A DNA stretch of 64,000 bases. Origin: Owenia fusiformis. Its lineage: Eukaryota; Annelida; Polychaeta; Sabellida; Oweniidae. Under the pieces are notes generated by a model. It made no database searches and had not been told where the DNA came from. It was given only the letters and a program-made list of their open reading frames with translations. The stretch is from contig CAIIXF020000010.1 in NCBI GenBank assembly GCA_903813345.2, positions 24,035,740 through 24,099,739 on the forward strand, in the 5' to 3' direction. Position numbers and translations under genes: made by a program. How positions within the stretch are numbered: position 1 is the first letter of the stretch; the number at the start of each line of letters is the position of its first letter. Below, one piece after another: positions 1-11,215 of the stretch.

Positions 1-599
1 ATAATCTTGATTTACATCATTAAAAATTCATACAAAATGATGTCATATTTGGAATCCACATGTAAAATTACATCTAGAAATATGGTTTTGAAAATTTAAT
101 TTTCCTTGAAAATATGACTTCTAGGTCGGGGAGATTCCTCATAGACCCCATGTTGTAAAATCACAAAAAGTTAAGTATTTATTCTTGTGTTAGGCAGATA
201 ATATTTTCTTTTACTGGACATATATTATTAAAATTTGTATAACTATCAGATACATAGACCTGAACGAGCCACCTAGTGGTGAAACTGGTAACTACCTACT
301 CGCATGTGCGTTATTGCTCAAGATATTAGCGTACCAAACTCAACCTGAATATCGAATAGTGGGAGATTTGAATTTTAACTTTAAAGCGACAACAAGGACT
401 GTGAAGAGAAAAATGGATAAATTTTACCTTTTCTGAGCTATCAGAGCTAAGTTTGGTCTAACATCTTCTTCCTTATTCCTATTTTATCAAAATGTATGCA
501 TATGGCAATATTCATCAACCAGTAGAACTGACAAATCGTTTAAAATCTTTAATTCTATACAAGGAGTCCCACTTATGGGATTTTTCAAATTCTTTCCAG

Positions 600-675
600 G
601 TCGATGTGGAAACACCTCGCAGATGAAATTGAAACTAATTTTCTGGCTGCTCGAGTCGATAAAAACTCTGATAGT
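600..675 (+). CDS. Candidate internal exon, unrecognised protein
   Basis: A 76-nt stretch lies between a pyrimidine-rich acceptor (ATTCTTTCCAG) and a consensus donor (GTGAGT at 676). After one leading base the frame reads 25 residues, starting SMWKHLADEIETNF and ending KNSDS. It ends in phase 0, which fits the exon candidate at 795. The residue mix (charged, few runs of I/F/Y/N) looks more coding than the AT-rich background. I recognise no family. No partner exon upstream was found with the required phase (two bases left over). Single short exons of this kind can arise by chance. Confidence 0.33.
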
Positions 676-794
676 GTGAGTCTTTTTATGAAAACGTTTC
701 TAATAGAAATCATTTGACGATTATTAGAAAGCATTAAAGTCAAATCCAAATCGGAATCTGACATAAAAGTGCAAAAATATTGCACGGACTTTAG

Positions 795-883
795 AGAACA
801 TACTTCCTGTTTAATAAAAATGGCGAAGATAAAGAAGACAAAGAATTAGAGGATATTCTTTTGCCATCATCAATCGATATAAA
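795..883 (+). CDS. Candidate exon following 600-675
   Basis: Acceptor ACGGACTTTAG is followed by a phase-0 frame of 29 codons, beginning RTYFLFNKNGEDKEDK and ending SSIDI, then donor GTATGT at 884. The phase agrees with the previous candidate exon across a 119-bp intron. A possible last exon is 959-977: acceptor TTTTACGATAG, completing a Lys codon, then PRIIG and a stop. The acidic/basic run GEDKEDKELED looks like a solvent-exposed linker. Function unknown; could be the C-terminus of a host gene or an old transposon gene. Confidence 0.33.
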
Positions 884-1037
884 GTATGTGTACAAATTGT
901 AGTTAATATATACATGTTTAAATGCTATAACACATTCAAAGCTTTCATTTTACGATAGGCCCAGGATCATTGGATAAGACTCGGCGCTGCTTGGTGCTGC
1001 TTTAACTAACAGTTCAATCAATACTGCACGTTCGATA

Positions 1038-1085
1038 CAATTGAAAACACATGAACTTCAGCAATTGAAAACACATGAACTTCAG
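1038..1085. repeat. Perfect 24-bp tandem duplication
   Basis: The unit starting CAATTGAAAACACATG occurs twice head to tail with no mismatch (1038-1061 and 1062-1085). Nothing else is seen around it; the following kilobase holds no recognisable gene or repeat. Confidence 0.9.
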
Positions 1086-2935
1086 TAGATTTAGATGTTA
1101 TAAATAATATACAATTTTACATAATTCTCCTCAATGTCTACAGAAATAACACCTTACAAATTTTGTTTGGTAGGATCATCTTTTCCAAAGTGAATTCCAC
1201 TAGATTTTGGCCTATCACTACATTTAGGGTAGATGCATCATGCTTCAAAGCTTGACCAATATTCCCAGCACAACCAAGAAGATGCAAATACCAAGAATCT
1301 AACTGGACAAATAGATCAAACCAATGTCAATATGGCATACACAGGGTTTACTTCAACTCTCAATTGAATGATTGATCTCCATCTAGGCAGGGCTTGAATG
1401 ACAGATCTAAAATTAGGTGCTGGATCAATTCATTGATTGACATATGGACTTAGTCAGTTGCATAACTCTTGCAATGAGGGAGGTATTATCCATCAACTGG
1501 TCAATAAAATCAGGGCTTCTGGGTTACTTATTACAAGATTACAAGGCTCCTGTTTGAATCTGAGAGGGATCAGTATCATCTGACTTGTGCCCCTCAAACT
1601 CTCTAAAAGACAGGAACATATCCAAAATAGACTCCTTAAAATCACCATTTTAAGTGTTCTGATATGAGATATTTATGTGCTTCTAAATATAGAGGAATCA
1701 TTTTGACATGTAATGATGTTAAATATTTATTGTGTTATACAATTAAAAAATAGAAATGTAAAGCAACAGATTAGAACTTTAATGGTGAAATATCAAACAG
1801 AAATATATTTCTAGGAAAAATTCAATCCCAAAAGTCAACTTCAGAGACCCACCATGTCTATCAGAATTACTTTTGTGGTGATAACCGATGGTATCTTCCT
1901 CCAATCTTTACGCAAATAACGTCACACATTCATCAATTAAAGAATAGAAAAGAATCCCATTTTATAGATTATTATAAAGGAATGCAAGGTATATTGACAG
2001 GCTGACACAATACACAAAAAACTAAGAGAAAAGGAATGTGTCAATTTATGACTGGGTAGAGATTTCAGAACAAATTATCAATAGTACAAGAAAACCTTCA
2101 TTATGATCTTATGAGAAGGAGACATACCTAATCACACTTGTCAGTATAATAGTAGCATCCAATAAAACTGAATATATGAAAATCATATCTTATAGAAACT
2201 CAATAAACCCTTACAGAGAATGAATGAAATCATATAGACAAAAACAAATAAAGATTACAATCGATTTTTCTAGGATAGCTTTACTTTTCCTGAGGGTGTT
2301 GTAATATGACCTTGAAAGCTGTTCTTCCACTGTCTTCATAATCATTGATTTATATACATAATTGCTTTTGGTTTCAGCAGAAATTTGTGCCAATGATACG
2401 GACTTCATCATAATCTCCTAACGGTAATCTGTAAAGGTGAAGGATTATAAGTTCTAGTGTGGTGGAGTGGTGGAAGGGAAATGAAAAAAACAATTAATGA
2501 CAATATACATCATGGAGAAGGCAGTGAGAATTATATATAACAGGGTGAGATATGAGCAAATACAGTAGAGAACTGAATAAATATGTTTTAGTATGGGTGA
2601 ACTCTTCAAACCACACAAGATAAACTGCAAGATCGCTTCTCCATTATAGCCATACCTATTCTAAATCAAGCCAATTTACTTATGAATGTGGTATCTCAAC
2701 TGCAGAAAGAGGTCTTTCAAAGAAACCTAAGTTGAAGCTAAGGAACATCCAAAAAGTGATCCCAAGTCAATTGAAAACAAACTACATGTAACTGTATAAC
2801 ATTCTTATATCAAACACACTAGTAAGTTGAATAACATATACTTCCAACTAGACAACAGCAATGCCAAAGCGTAGCAAATCCCATCGAACAGCCATGGCTG
2901 GCATTTTTAAAAACAAAGTATACAGCAAAAAAGGC

Positions 2936-3209
2936 AGCCATTTTTCAAAATGGCCAACTTCTACCAAAAGTGTCATTAGACAGTGTGCCATGCTTATAGT
3001 ATTCACATACCAAATATGAACAAAATCGCTCCACTACTTTTCGAGTTACAGCAAAAATCGTAAAATAACGAGTAAAGGCTGAGTAAAATACATTTAAATG
3101 GTGGCAATTTTTCAAAATGGCCACCTTCTACCAAAAGTGTCATTAGACAGTGTGACATGCTTATAGTATTCACATACCAAATATGAACAAAATCGCTCTA
3201 CTACTTGCT
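2936..3209. repeat. About 105-bp direct duplication, 167-bp offset
   Basis: Two copies (about 2936-3042 and 3103-3209) share TTTTTCAAAATGGCCA, then a CTACCAAAAGTGTCATT block and a CACATACCAAATATGAAC block. The motif caaaatggcc also occurs in the pearl-like cores at 21.8-25.5 kb and 39-40 kb, so this may be a distant relative or a fragment of such an element. From 3211 to 5340 I see no further supported feature. Confidence 0.75.
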
Positions 3210-5359
3210 AACATAACATATTGCTATTACAGTTTTACATATTCCACCTAAATTACTGTTAAATCGGCACTAAAATGGTCATCATTTTTAAATGAGCGGC
3301 CATGTATCAAATACATTAATTGTAGTAAACATTCTTGTTATAATAAATACACTAGCTGTACCAAACATATTCGTTGCATCACACACACTAATTGTACCAA
3401 ATATACTAGTTCTACTAAATAGAATGGTTGTATCATGTACTCTGTGTAAGTGCACATATTAAGATTATGGTTACAGTTATGGTTATGATAATTTCCGCCA
3501 AAGTGCGTCACTTGGACAGTTCATTTTTGAGTCCTTCAGGTCCTCTCAATTGTCGGGACAGGTCCTTGAAAGCACTGATTATGTACATAAAGATTTTTAG
3601 AGACAGCTTAATTTTCTCAATTCTCAAGGGATTTATATCAAAAGCAAAGTCTAATTATCATATCTTTAAGAGTCTTAGAACCCAAATGGGATTTTACTTA
3701 TGCATAGAGTCTTTGACAGCTTTTATATGCTATACATTGGCTAATTTAGTTGTCAGAATTTTTATTTCAGTTTTATTATGCATTACCCTTCACATTTGTT
3801 TGATTTGCTTCTTTAAAAATAGCTTCGTCTTCACTCTTTCAGTTTAAGAAAAACATCTGAACTCTGGACTGTCTTTTCTAGTTCTTAAGGAGAGGGGGTA
3901 AAAGCTTAATTGGAGGTCTTTATCAATATTTGGTTTGTGATAAGCATAAGTTCTTTCTCATCCAAAATAGGCAGTAGAAACCATACTGAATCAAAAATAT
4001 AAGACAGCGCAACATATTAACATTATCAAATAGAAAATCATGTTGCAATAGATAAAATACACATTTTGTTGTAGAATATTTCATGACCTCTTGCTGTGTG
4101 GCAATCTGAGGCATCTCAAGATTGAGAAGATGATGTGTTTTATCATTATGCAACAGATTCATACTGAACAGCAATTTGTTGGCTTCATTGAAACACACTT
4201 AGAAAAAGTTCCCACAAAGGACAGTGTCCTCCTATTTTATTTTAGTATATTCTATTGACATTATGTCACGTAAATCCAATAATTACAGCTCAAAGATATT
4301 ATCGCATCATGGATCATAGTGAGCACTTGTTTTAATATACACATAATATGCCTGGAGATACATAATCCCTGTAAATTAATGTAGATTGACGTGTAATTTA
4401 TAATGTAAATTCATATTAGGCAAGGTCTGGTTCCATTCACAAATTAGTTAAAACAGGAAGCTCACTGTGACTTGACCCATAAGCTATGATGGCTTTGTCG
4501 AGCTATATGTGAAGCTTAGGGAACTAAACACCTTTGCATCTTCTTTTTCATCAAGCTATTTTATATAAAAAGTATTTGACTACTTCTACCTTACTTAGTC
4601 TTAAGAAAATTCTGATACTTGCTAACCTCAAATCCTGAACTCAATTATATTAGGGAACCATGTTCAACAAAGTCTCCCAAAGCAGTATTCTCTATTAACA
4701 TTGAAGTCAATGAAGTTAATAGGCATCACAATACTCTTTTGAGCCATAGGTCAAACAATGAACTTTTCTAGCGAGCACGATATCATAACCAAAAAGCACT
4801 ATAACTCCAAAATTATCTTGAAAGCACTAACAAATCCAAATAAAGAATTAAGAAAACTAAACATTCAGATCTAAGTGCTTATAAGACATAACTATGTATT
4901 GAAGATTGCAAGCAATTTTACAGAAGACCTCTAAAGATGTCAGTGTTGAGAGCCTGCTCTCGAGGTCAAGAAAACATGACTGTGTTCTCACACTATACAG
5001 CCTTTGCTATAAGAAAATAACAAGTGGTGCGATATAATGTGCGCAAGGTATGGATATTTACTGTCATTTTTGAATTTGAATTTTCATATTTCATAAACAA
5101 AGGTATTCAGTTATATTCACCCATTTGTAGAGGACACCTTATAAAAGGGAAAGTCTATTGTTTCCTTCATTCTTTTACGACGCACTAAACATTCATCTTT
5201 TCTCTACAGCAAAAAATTTGAAATTGCAACTTTAATACATCGTTTACAGCCTTCATTCAGTATTGGTGATCGAGATAACCAATCGATATAAACCATTTTT
5301 ACATTTTGAAAGTCATGGACTTTGTGAATTTAAAAAAAAAAGAAAACTGTTATCGGATA

Positions 5360-5434
5360 TGTGCTACCTCTTAACAAGCGGATTAGATATCGTCACTTTA
5401 CGGATATCCGCACCGCTTGTTTAGAGGTAGCACA
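5360..5434. repeat. Hairpin with 22-bp arms
   Basis: Arms 5360-5381 and 5413-5434 (TGTGCTACCTCT...) are inverted copies with one mismatch, separated by 31 nt that itself contains two GATATC-type motifs. It could be a tiny foldback MITE. No target duplication is evident. Confidence 0.8.
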
Positions 5435-6384
5435 CTTTCAAAATGCAAGTACAATTTGTATTGATAGGTCATCTTGATCATCAATATAGAATGAATGCTG
5501 TTTACGCTATGTTACAGCTACAATTTCAAATTATATGCTTTGGAGAGAATATTATTGCTTGATGTGTCGCTATAAAATCAAGTACACAACTATTTACAAA
5601 ATTCCCTTTTTATTAGAGATCCTGTACACATGTCTTAATATAATTGAGAAACCTAACATGCCTTTGTTTGTGAAATATCACGAATTGAAATTGAAAAATG
5701 GCCATCAATATTTCCACCGCACGCACATGATATCCTAACCTCTTGTTTTCGTATAGCACAGTCTGTATAGGGTGGTTCTAGGCATTTAAAAATTGACATT
5801 TAACATTAAGCATTCGCAAATATAAGCTTAGTGTGCATTCGTTATATACCAAATTGGACCCGTCAGCTGAAATAATGATTACCCAATTAGCATTTGAATA
5901 GATTTTATTGCCCACTACTGAGAAGTCCGCTAGCCACCAACTATCGAGTGAGGGTCGACTTTTGACTCAACTATCGAGCTTGTCTGTTTACCCAATCTTT
6001 CAAATGAGGGTTATCATTCATAACATCAATAGGCTATCCTGGACCCTGTTGCTTTAATAGCTTTATTGCATGATAACTATCTCAAACTAACACCAAATGA
6101 CAACATGTTCGCTAGAAACTTCATAAAACAGGTTATATAATATCACTTCACCGCTAGTTGCGATATTTTCTAGCGAATACACACTTAGGCAGAATCATTT
6201 GTGACCTAGTGTGCTTGACCTTGAAATTAATCTTTTACCTTTCTTCACATTTTCACTTTATTTTGAGGCTAACCTGACCAATTTTAGAATTTAAAGAATC
6301 GATTTGAATTTTCTTTCAATTTGAAGTCCAATTGAAGGACAACTCCTAGCAATGATTAATACAATTCTTGACAATCTGTATTCC

Positions 6385-6815
6385 AAAAGATTGGTATCGA
6401 TATGGTGAACTTTTTGAACACTCGTTTCTCTTAAACCAGTCATCAAAAAATTCTAAAAATGTTATACATTGTCAATTTAATGGTCATCTTTTGAGTGGTA
6501 ACAATATATTACGATGTAATTTGAAAAAAATTTATATCCTTTTCTCTATATTTGTTTTAGAAAACACATCAGACACTTTTTTGTTCCTGGTATGATATGT
6601 TCGGAATGAATCTATCCGAACCTCATTGGAACAAAACGACATAAACACAACATGTTTAGGTCTCTCATTATTGTAATTGTACAAAGGAAAGTTTGGTTGA
6701 TTTTAAAAAAGTATCTTGTTTATGAAATAAAAAGTTTATCTTAATTTTCATCTATTTTTGTTTTTAAAATTTTTTGAATACCTTTTGTTAAATCAACCAA
6801 AATTTCCTTTGCACA
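6385..6815 (+). mobile_element. Half copy of MITE family A (5' half)
   Basis: From AAAAGATTGGTATCGATATG the sequence parallels the left half of the complete copy at 17593-18322, through the block CATAAACACAACATGTTT and the TTTGGTTGATTTTAAAAAAG segment. It stops just after the element's central inverted section (AATCAACCAAAATTTCCTTT). The right TIR half is missing, so this is a truncated copy. No coding capacity. Confidence 0.8.
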
Positions 6816-7140
6816 GTGATCAAAAAGTGACAAAATTTTGATCACCGCTACGAGCGCTGATCACGATCGCACTGTACGAAATGATGCCTCCAGATGCAGT
6901 ATATCAATGTACATCAATGGAGAAAGCTTGAGTCATTTATTTGGAGAATGTACACGGCTGTACGTATAAGTCCGCGCGATTGTGAAAGTCGTATGCTTTT
7001 AATGTACTTTCCAGTTTGCTACATTTTGTACGATTTGACATTGACATTTGATTTTTTATAGTCATATTTTCACCTTGGGAAATAAGTCAGCATGCTAAAG
7101 GTTAACCACTCAGATTAATTACCACTTATACAGTATGAAG

Positions 7141-7240
7141 AAGATCTGTCACTAGTATTCAAGTTATCTTCCGGACAGATGTGCGGACGGACTGACTGAC
7201 GGACAGGATTCACTATATCCCTACTGAACTTAGTTTGTTG
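7141..7240. repeat. Possible pearl-like 3' tail (ACGG tract)
   Basis: A stretch CTAGTATTCAAGTTATCTTC is followed by a degenerate GGACGGACTGACTGACGGAC tract. Order and wording resemble the 3' parts of the pearl-like elements elsewhere in the window. No complete core or terminal hairpin is visible, so this is a fragment at best. Confidence 0.3.
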
Positions 7241-7656
7241 GGATAATAAATGTATCTCTTCTGGAGTCTCTTCATTGAGTAGATCATCAAAATATAGCTA
7301 GTAAGTACAAGAAAAAATTGGAAGAAGAAATTTTGCTTATATTGAGCAGAGCTCTTTTCAGCATTTAAGAACAACGCACTGCTACATACGGTTAAAAAGT
7401 TGATTTATTTTCATTATGTATGTTTGTACTAAATAACTTTGACGGCAACGACAATGAGTGGTGAATTAGTCAGCCTGCATGGTCATATTTTATTGAGGAA
7501 AGTTGAATTAGAGTGGATTAAAGTAAGTCCTTCAAGGATCTATAGATCAACCCAAACTAATAAACCAACAATAAACAAGGATAAAAGGAGATTTCATTTT
7601 CCCAAAATATCTTTCCAGAGCAAAACATCACATCCTATAATTTTCTACAATAATGA

Positions 7657-8534
7657 GAAATGCGTCCAGTATTTTCGTCTGGTACAACTGGAAATACTGG
7701 ACGCAGACCTCCATTTTTAATCCAGAGAGAGATAGGTGTGATTTTACTCGGTAGCCTGTGATCATTTTACAGTGTTTCTAAAAACAGACTCATCAGATTC
7801 TCAGTACATTGAAGAACACACAATTCTTATAAAATGACAGTCATTCATCTAGATTCTTTGGGTTAAGTATGGAAATACTTTGATTTTTCCCAGGAAATAT
7901 ATGAATCGAGTCAGATTTCTTTTTATTTACCATTTCATTGACAAGATAAGTAATTTTCCTGTGTATGGAATAAGAATACAGCTTCCAGTCAGCAAATTTT
8001 AGGTTTGAAATGATCGAAAATAGAAAAATGACGAAATTTTAAAGAAATACTGGACAAAATGAAAAGGTACTGGACGCAAGCCATCCAGTATTAACAGGCT
8101 TACGTCCAGTACATTTTTTATTTGTCCAGTTTTTCTAGAATTTCGTCATTTTTCTTTTATCGATCATTCTTAAGCTAAAATTTGCAGATTGGAGGCTGTA
8201 TTGTTTGTTCATACACAAGAAAATTGCATATCTTGTCAATGAAATGGTAAATAAATAGAAATATAATTCGATTCGTGTATTTCCATGAAAAATATTTCTG
8301 TGCTTAACCCCACAATACAGAAAAACTAGATGGATAGCTGTCATTTTATAAGAATTAGATTAGATTAGTTCCCCAATGTACTGGGAATCTGATGAGCCTG
8401 TTTTTAGGTAAGGAAACACTGTAAAACAATCACAGGCTACCAAGTAAAATTACACCTACCTCTCTCTGGATCAAAAATGGAGATCTGCATCCAGTATTTC
8501 CAGTTGTACCAGACGGAAATACTGGACGCATTTC
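7657..8534. repeat. 878-bp near-perfect palindrome (foldback element)
   Basis: The left arm (from 7657, AAATGCGTCCAGTATTTTCG) is mirrored by the right arm ending at 8534 (AAATACTGGACGCATTTC). Arms are about 420 bp and remain alignable almost to the centre near 8090, where TACTGGACGC and GCGTCCAGTA repeat again. Each terminus also holds a small inner hairpin (CCAGTATTT...AAATACTGG). No open frame shared by both arms looks coding, and no target duplication was recognised. It fits a foldback transposon or a snap-back duplication. Confidence 0.85.
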
Positions 8535-9404
8535 TATCCCCTGAGGAAGGAAAATGTCAAGTTCAATAAGTTCAATTATTTGGTTCAAAACTACCTATTT
8601 CTAATTTCATCTTATTATGGATGTCTCATATGTGTCTCATGTGTCAGTCTTTCATTCCGTGGGGGCATCAATGATATTCTATATTAGGTGTTCATCTAAC
8701 AACACTTTTGTCCCTAAATACATCCTGTATACAAATGAAACAACAGTAAGCTGATCTTTAATTGTATCCTTCAGATTTTCTACTTTCTATTAATAAGGTA
8801 TACAAAAACAATCATTAAAATACCTTGACATCCCCAAAGCTACTGTCTAACAAATCATATTGGCTTTCAACAAGACTCACTTTATCCTACAACGTGACCA
8901 TGTTTTAAAAGGGATACAGGTGACAGTGTAGTTGCAAATGGAGGACGTGAGTTTATTTCTATATTTCTGAAGGTAAACTAGATTTTACATATCTTCCTTG
9001 TATTCTACTATCCATAGTATAGATTCATCGAACAGTTTGCAGTTTATTATTATCAGAAACCCCCTATAGACAAAATAGAGAATACTTGGCAAAGTAAAGT
9101 AAAGATTGAAGGGAATACAAGATACTTTTTAGTAATTCCATAATTGTACAGGGCTCTGGTCAGTTTATGTTACAAAATAGGGGAAAACAACCTACTTTTT
9201 CTCCAAAGAGATACAAATTGACAAAGTCCAAATTATAATATCTCAAATGTCAACCTTTTAAGATCGTGCAGTCCTAATCAAAAACTTCCCATTCGCTTAT
9301 ATGGTGAGAAAAATATCACACGAACGAAACATGTATCATTTACAGCGAGCATTGATTTTTAGGTCTGTAATAGGCATGTGGGATATGATAATGGCGGCGA
9401 TTAC

Positions 9405-10016
9405 TAGAGGTGTCACGCTGTCCCAATATTAGACCAAATTTTGGTCCAGATGCTTCGGTTCCGGAAATGGGACAGAAAGTGATAATATCGGTACGGTATT
9501 GGTACATACATTCCTTCCCTAGAATACATAAAAACGTGTATAAATAGTGAGGAACAACTCCGATTTCGTTCTGAAAAATTAAATATTTTCACATACCTCA
9601 TACCTAGATTACACTTGTTATTAACAGACCCGTGATTTCAGGTACATGGTAATGCTTGTTCGTAAATTTCTTTATCGTTGTTCGCAAATCGAGTGCATTA
9701 TCAGTATGCCGGATATAGAAAAGAAATTGAAATGTCGAGCCGTCATCTAAGTCGAAAAAAGTCAGCAGTTTGGAAGTATTTTGGGACTCCGATATCACAA
9801 GGTAAATGAATTGGTGACAGTACACTGTGCAGATTATATGAAATGCCGATCACATTCACAGCAGATGCATTATATTAGATTTTAATTGATGTTTTTTATT
9901 TCTGAATATGATTTTCAAAAGTGAAACTGGCATCATCAGACCTTGCATCATTTATTTAATGTTCTGTCCTGTCCCGAAAGTACCGTGTCCCGAGACCATT
10001 TGTACCGTTCTGACAT
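9405..10016 (+). mobile_element. hAT transposon remnant
   Basis: The left end reads TAGAGGTGTCACGCTGTCCC followed by ACCAAATTTTGGTCC and a CGGTACGGTATTGGTAC-rich subterminal block. This is the style of animal hAT ends (T/CAG..GGTG, then alternating GGTACC-like motifs). A matching block with GTACCGTGTCCCGAGACC lies at about 9975-10010 in inverted sense, but the terminal bases of that side are lost. No 8-bp duplication could be seen. It encloses a BED-finger-like exon (9732-9801), which supports the hAT call. Confidence 0.55.
9732..9801 (+). CDS. BED zinc-finger-like first exon of a hAT transposase
   Basis: ATG at 9732 opens MSSRHLSRKKSAVWKYFG, continuing TPISQ, and runs into a donor (CAAG then GTAAAT at 9802). 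The KSAVWKYFG string matches the start of BED zinc fingers (aromatic W..F pair preceded by S.V) found at the N-terminus of hAT transposases and ZBED proteins. The finger's later C..C..H..H residues would be in a following exon, which is not visible before the element ends; the rest has probably been deleted. Compare the independent exon at 45778, which carries KSAVWTYFGF. Confidence 0.5.
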
Positions 10017-10552
10017 TATTTCAAAACATTAATTGTCAGTACATGTAGACATGCTTAGTAATGCAATGGAAACCCTTCAGGAAGTGTTATCTAGCTCACA
10101 AACAGGCTTTTAGGAAATATGTGCTATATTACCATATGTATGTCCTTACTGTACTCATCTGGGAATTAAAATTATACCATTTACATTTGCCTGTTCACAA
10201 TCTCCCACTGCACATTTGTATAGAACACAATCGTATTTTTAGCTTTCAAGCCATCAATTATGGCCGCATATATCTACAGTTGCCTGGGCTAAAACACTAT
10301 TTTCTCAACAGTCAAACATCCTGTCTAATATATACCTTCAACAGGCCTTTGTAAAACAATGTTTAACTCATTTAACTTGTTTCAAAACCTAACATACTTT
10401 TACCTTTTCTAGATCCAAAGAAACTATCAACAAAGGTAGCTGATGTGATTTAAACCCATGATCTTAAGCAATGTAATTTGTTTCTCCCATTCATATGTGG
10501 GGGTTCATGGCCCGGTGTTAAGTCCACGGACCCAATCAGAATGCTCTGCTTC

Positions 10553-10676
10553 TTTGTGAGAGGTCACAAAACCAATCAGCTAATTTCGCCACATGACAAA
10601 ATATTGAAAATGTCTATACGCACTGAAAAAGTATCTCATCGTTGATTAGCTGATTGGTTTTGTGACGTCTCACAAA
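10553..10676. repeat. 32-bp inverted repeat around a 60-nt loop
   Basis: Arms 10553-10584 and 10645-10676 (TTTGTGAGAGGTCACAAAAC...) match with one mismatch. Each arm contains CCAATCAG or its complement. It may be the remains of a short MITE; no target duplication was identified. Confidence 0.8.
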
Positions 10677-10801
10677 ACTCTGCGGGCAACTGCCAGGAGG
10701 AGCAATATTGAGAGTGAACTCAGCTGGGGTTTATTTACACAATGGTTGGTTAAAACGGGCAGATTTATAAAGGTAAAGTAGGAACCTTGTGAATCAAGAT
10801 A

Positions 10802-11215
10802 CGAGGGGTGATCCAAAAGTCTTGGACGCCCCGCTCTAATTTTTCAGGTTTTTAATAAAATTACTTTAAACTTTCCAATAATAAAGACCAACAACCTAAC
10901 TACTTTGTGTATTAATTTCATGGAGAAATGATATATTTTATGTAGTTTTCTAGATAGTTTTTAATATAGGGACCCTGCCACCCGGAACGGTATTCTCACA
11001 TGGCAACTTTCAGCCTTAAATGTTGCCGCCATTTCACTTGTTTTCCAAGTCTTGACCACTATCTTTCTTTGAATTTTGAATGTTAAACCATGTTAGTTTA
11101 CTTCCTTTGTTACTAGGCAACCAATTAATTGTGTTTTAGTCATAATGTCACATATGACAATGGCCGTATATGTGAAATTCTAAGAAAATGACATCAGACA
11201 AGCAAGCCTCATTCT
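10802..11215 (+). mobile_element. mariner remnant, 5' part
   Basis: After a TA dinucleotide (10800-10801), CGAGGGGTGATCCAAAAGT closely resembles the 5' TIR of mariner-type elements (cgagggg-t-caaaagt). About 400 bp of AT-rich sequence follows. The element is then interrupted at 11216 by a 2.28-kb TIR element and resumes at 13499. The 3' TIR was not found. Confidence 0.6.

Noticed and set aside
194-433. 80-codon stop-free frame after an acceptor-like TTCTTGTGTTAG
   Set aside because: No ATG, no donor with the phase needed by the next exon, and the first third is I/F/Y-rich. By a rough base-composition estimate, tens of stop-free stretches this long are expected by chance in 64 kb of AT-rich DNA.
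2374-2428. Minus-strand frame LPLGDYDEVRIIGTNFC after acceptor CCTTCACCTTTACAG
   Set aside because: Protein-like but only 17 residues before a stop, with no partner exon; a second micro-exon candidate at 2128-2167 does not share its phase convincingly.
3428-3847. Longest ATG-started frame (139 codons)
   Set aside because: Composition is that of AT-rich noncoding DNA (many I, F, Y, K, C), there is no recognisable domain, and no splice context.
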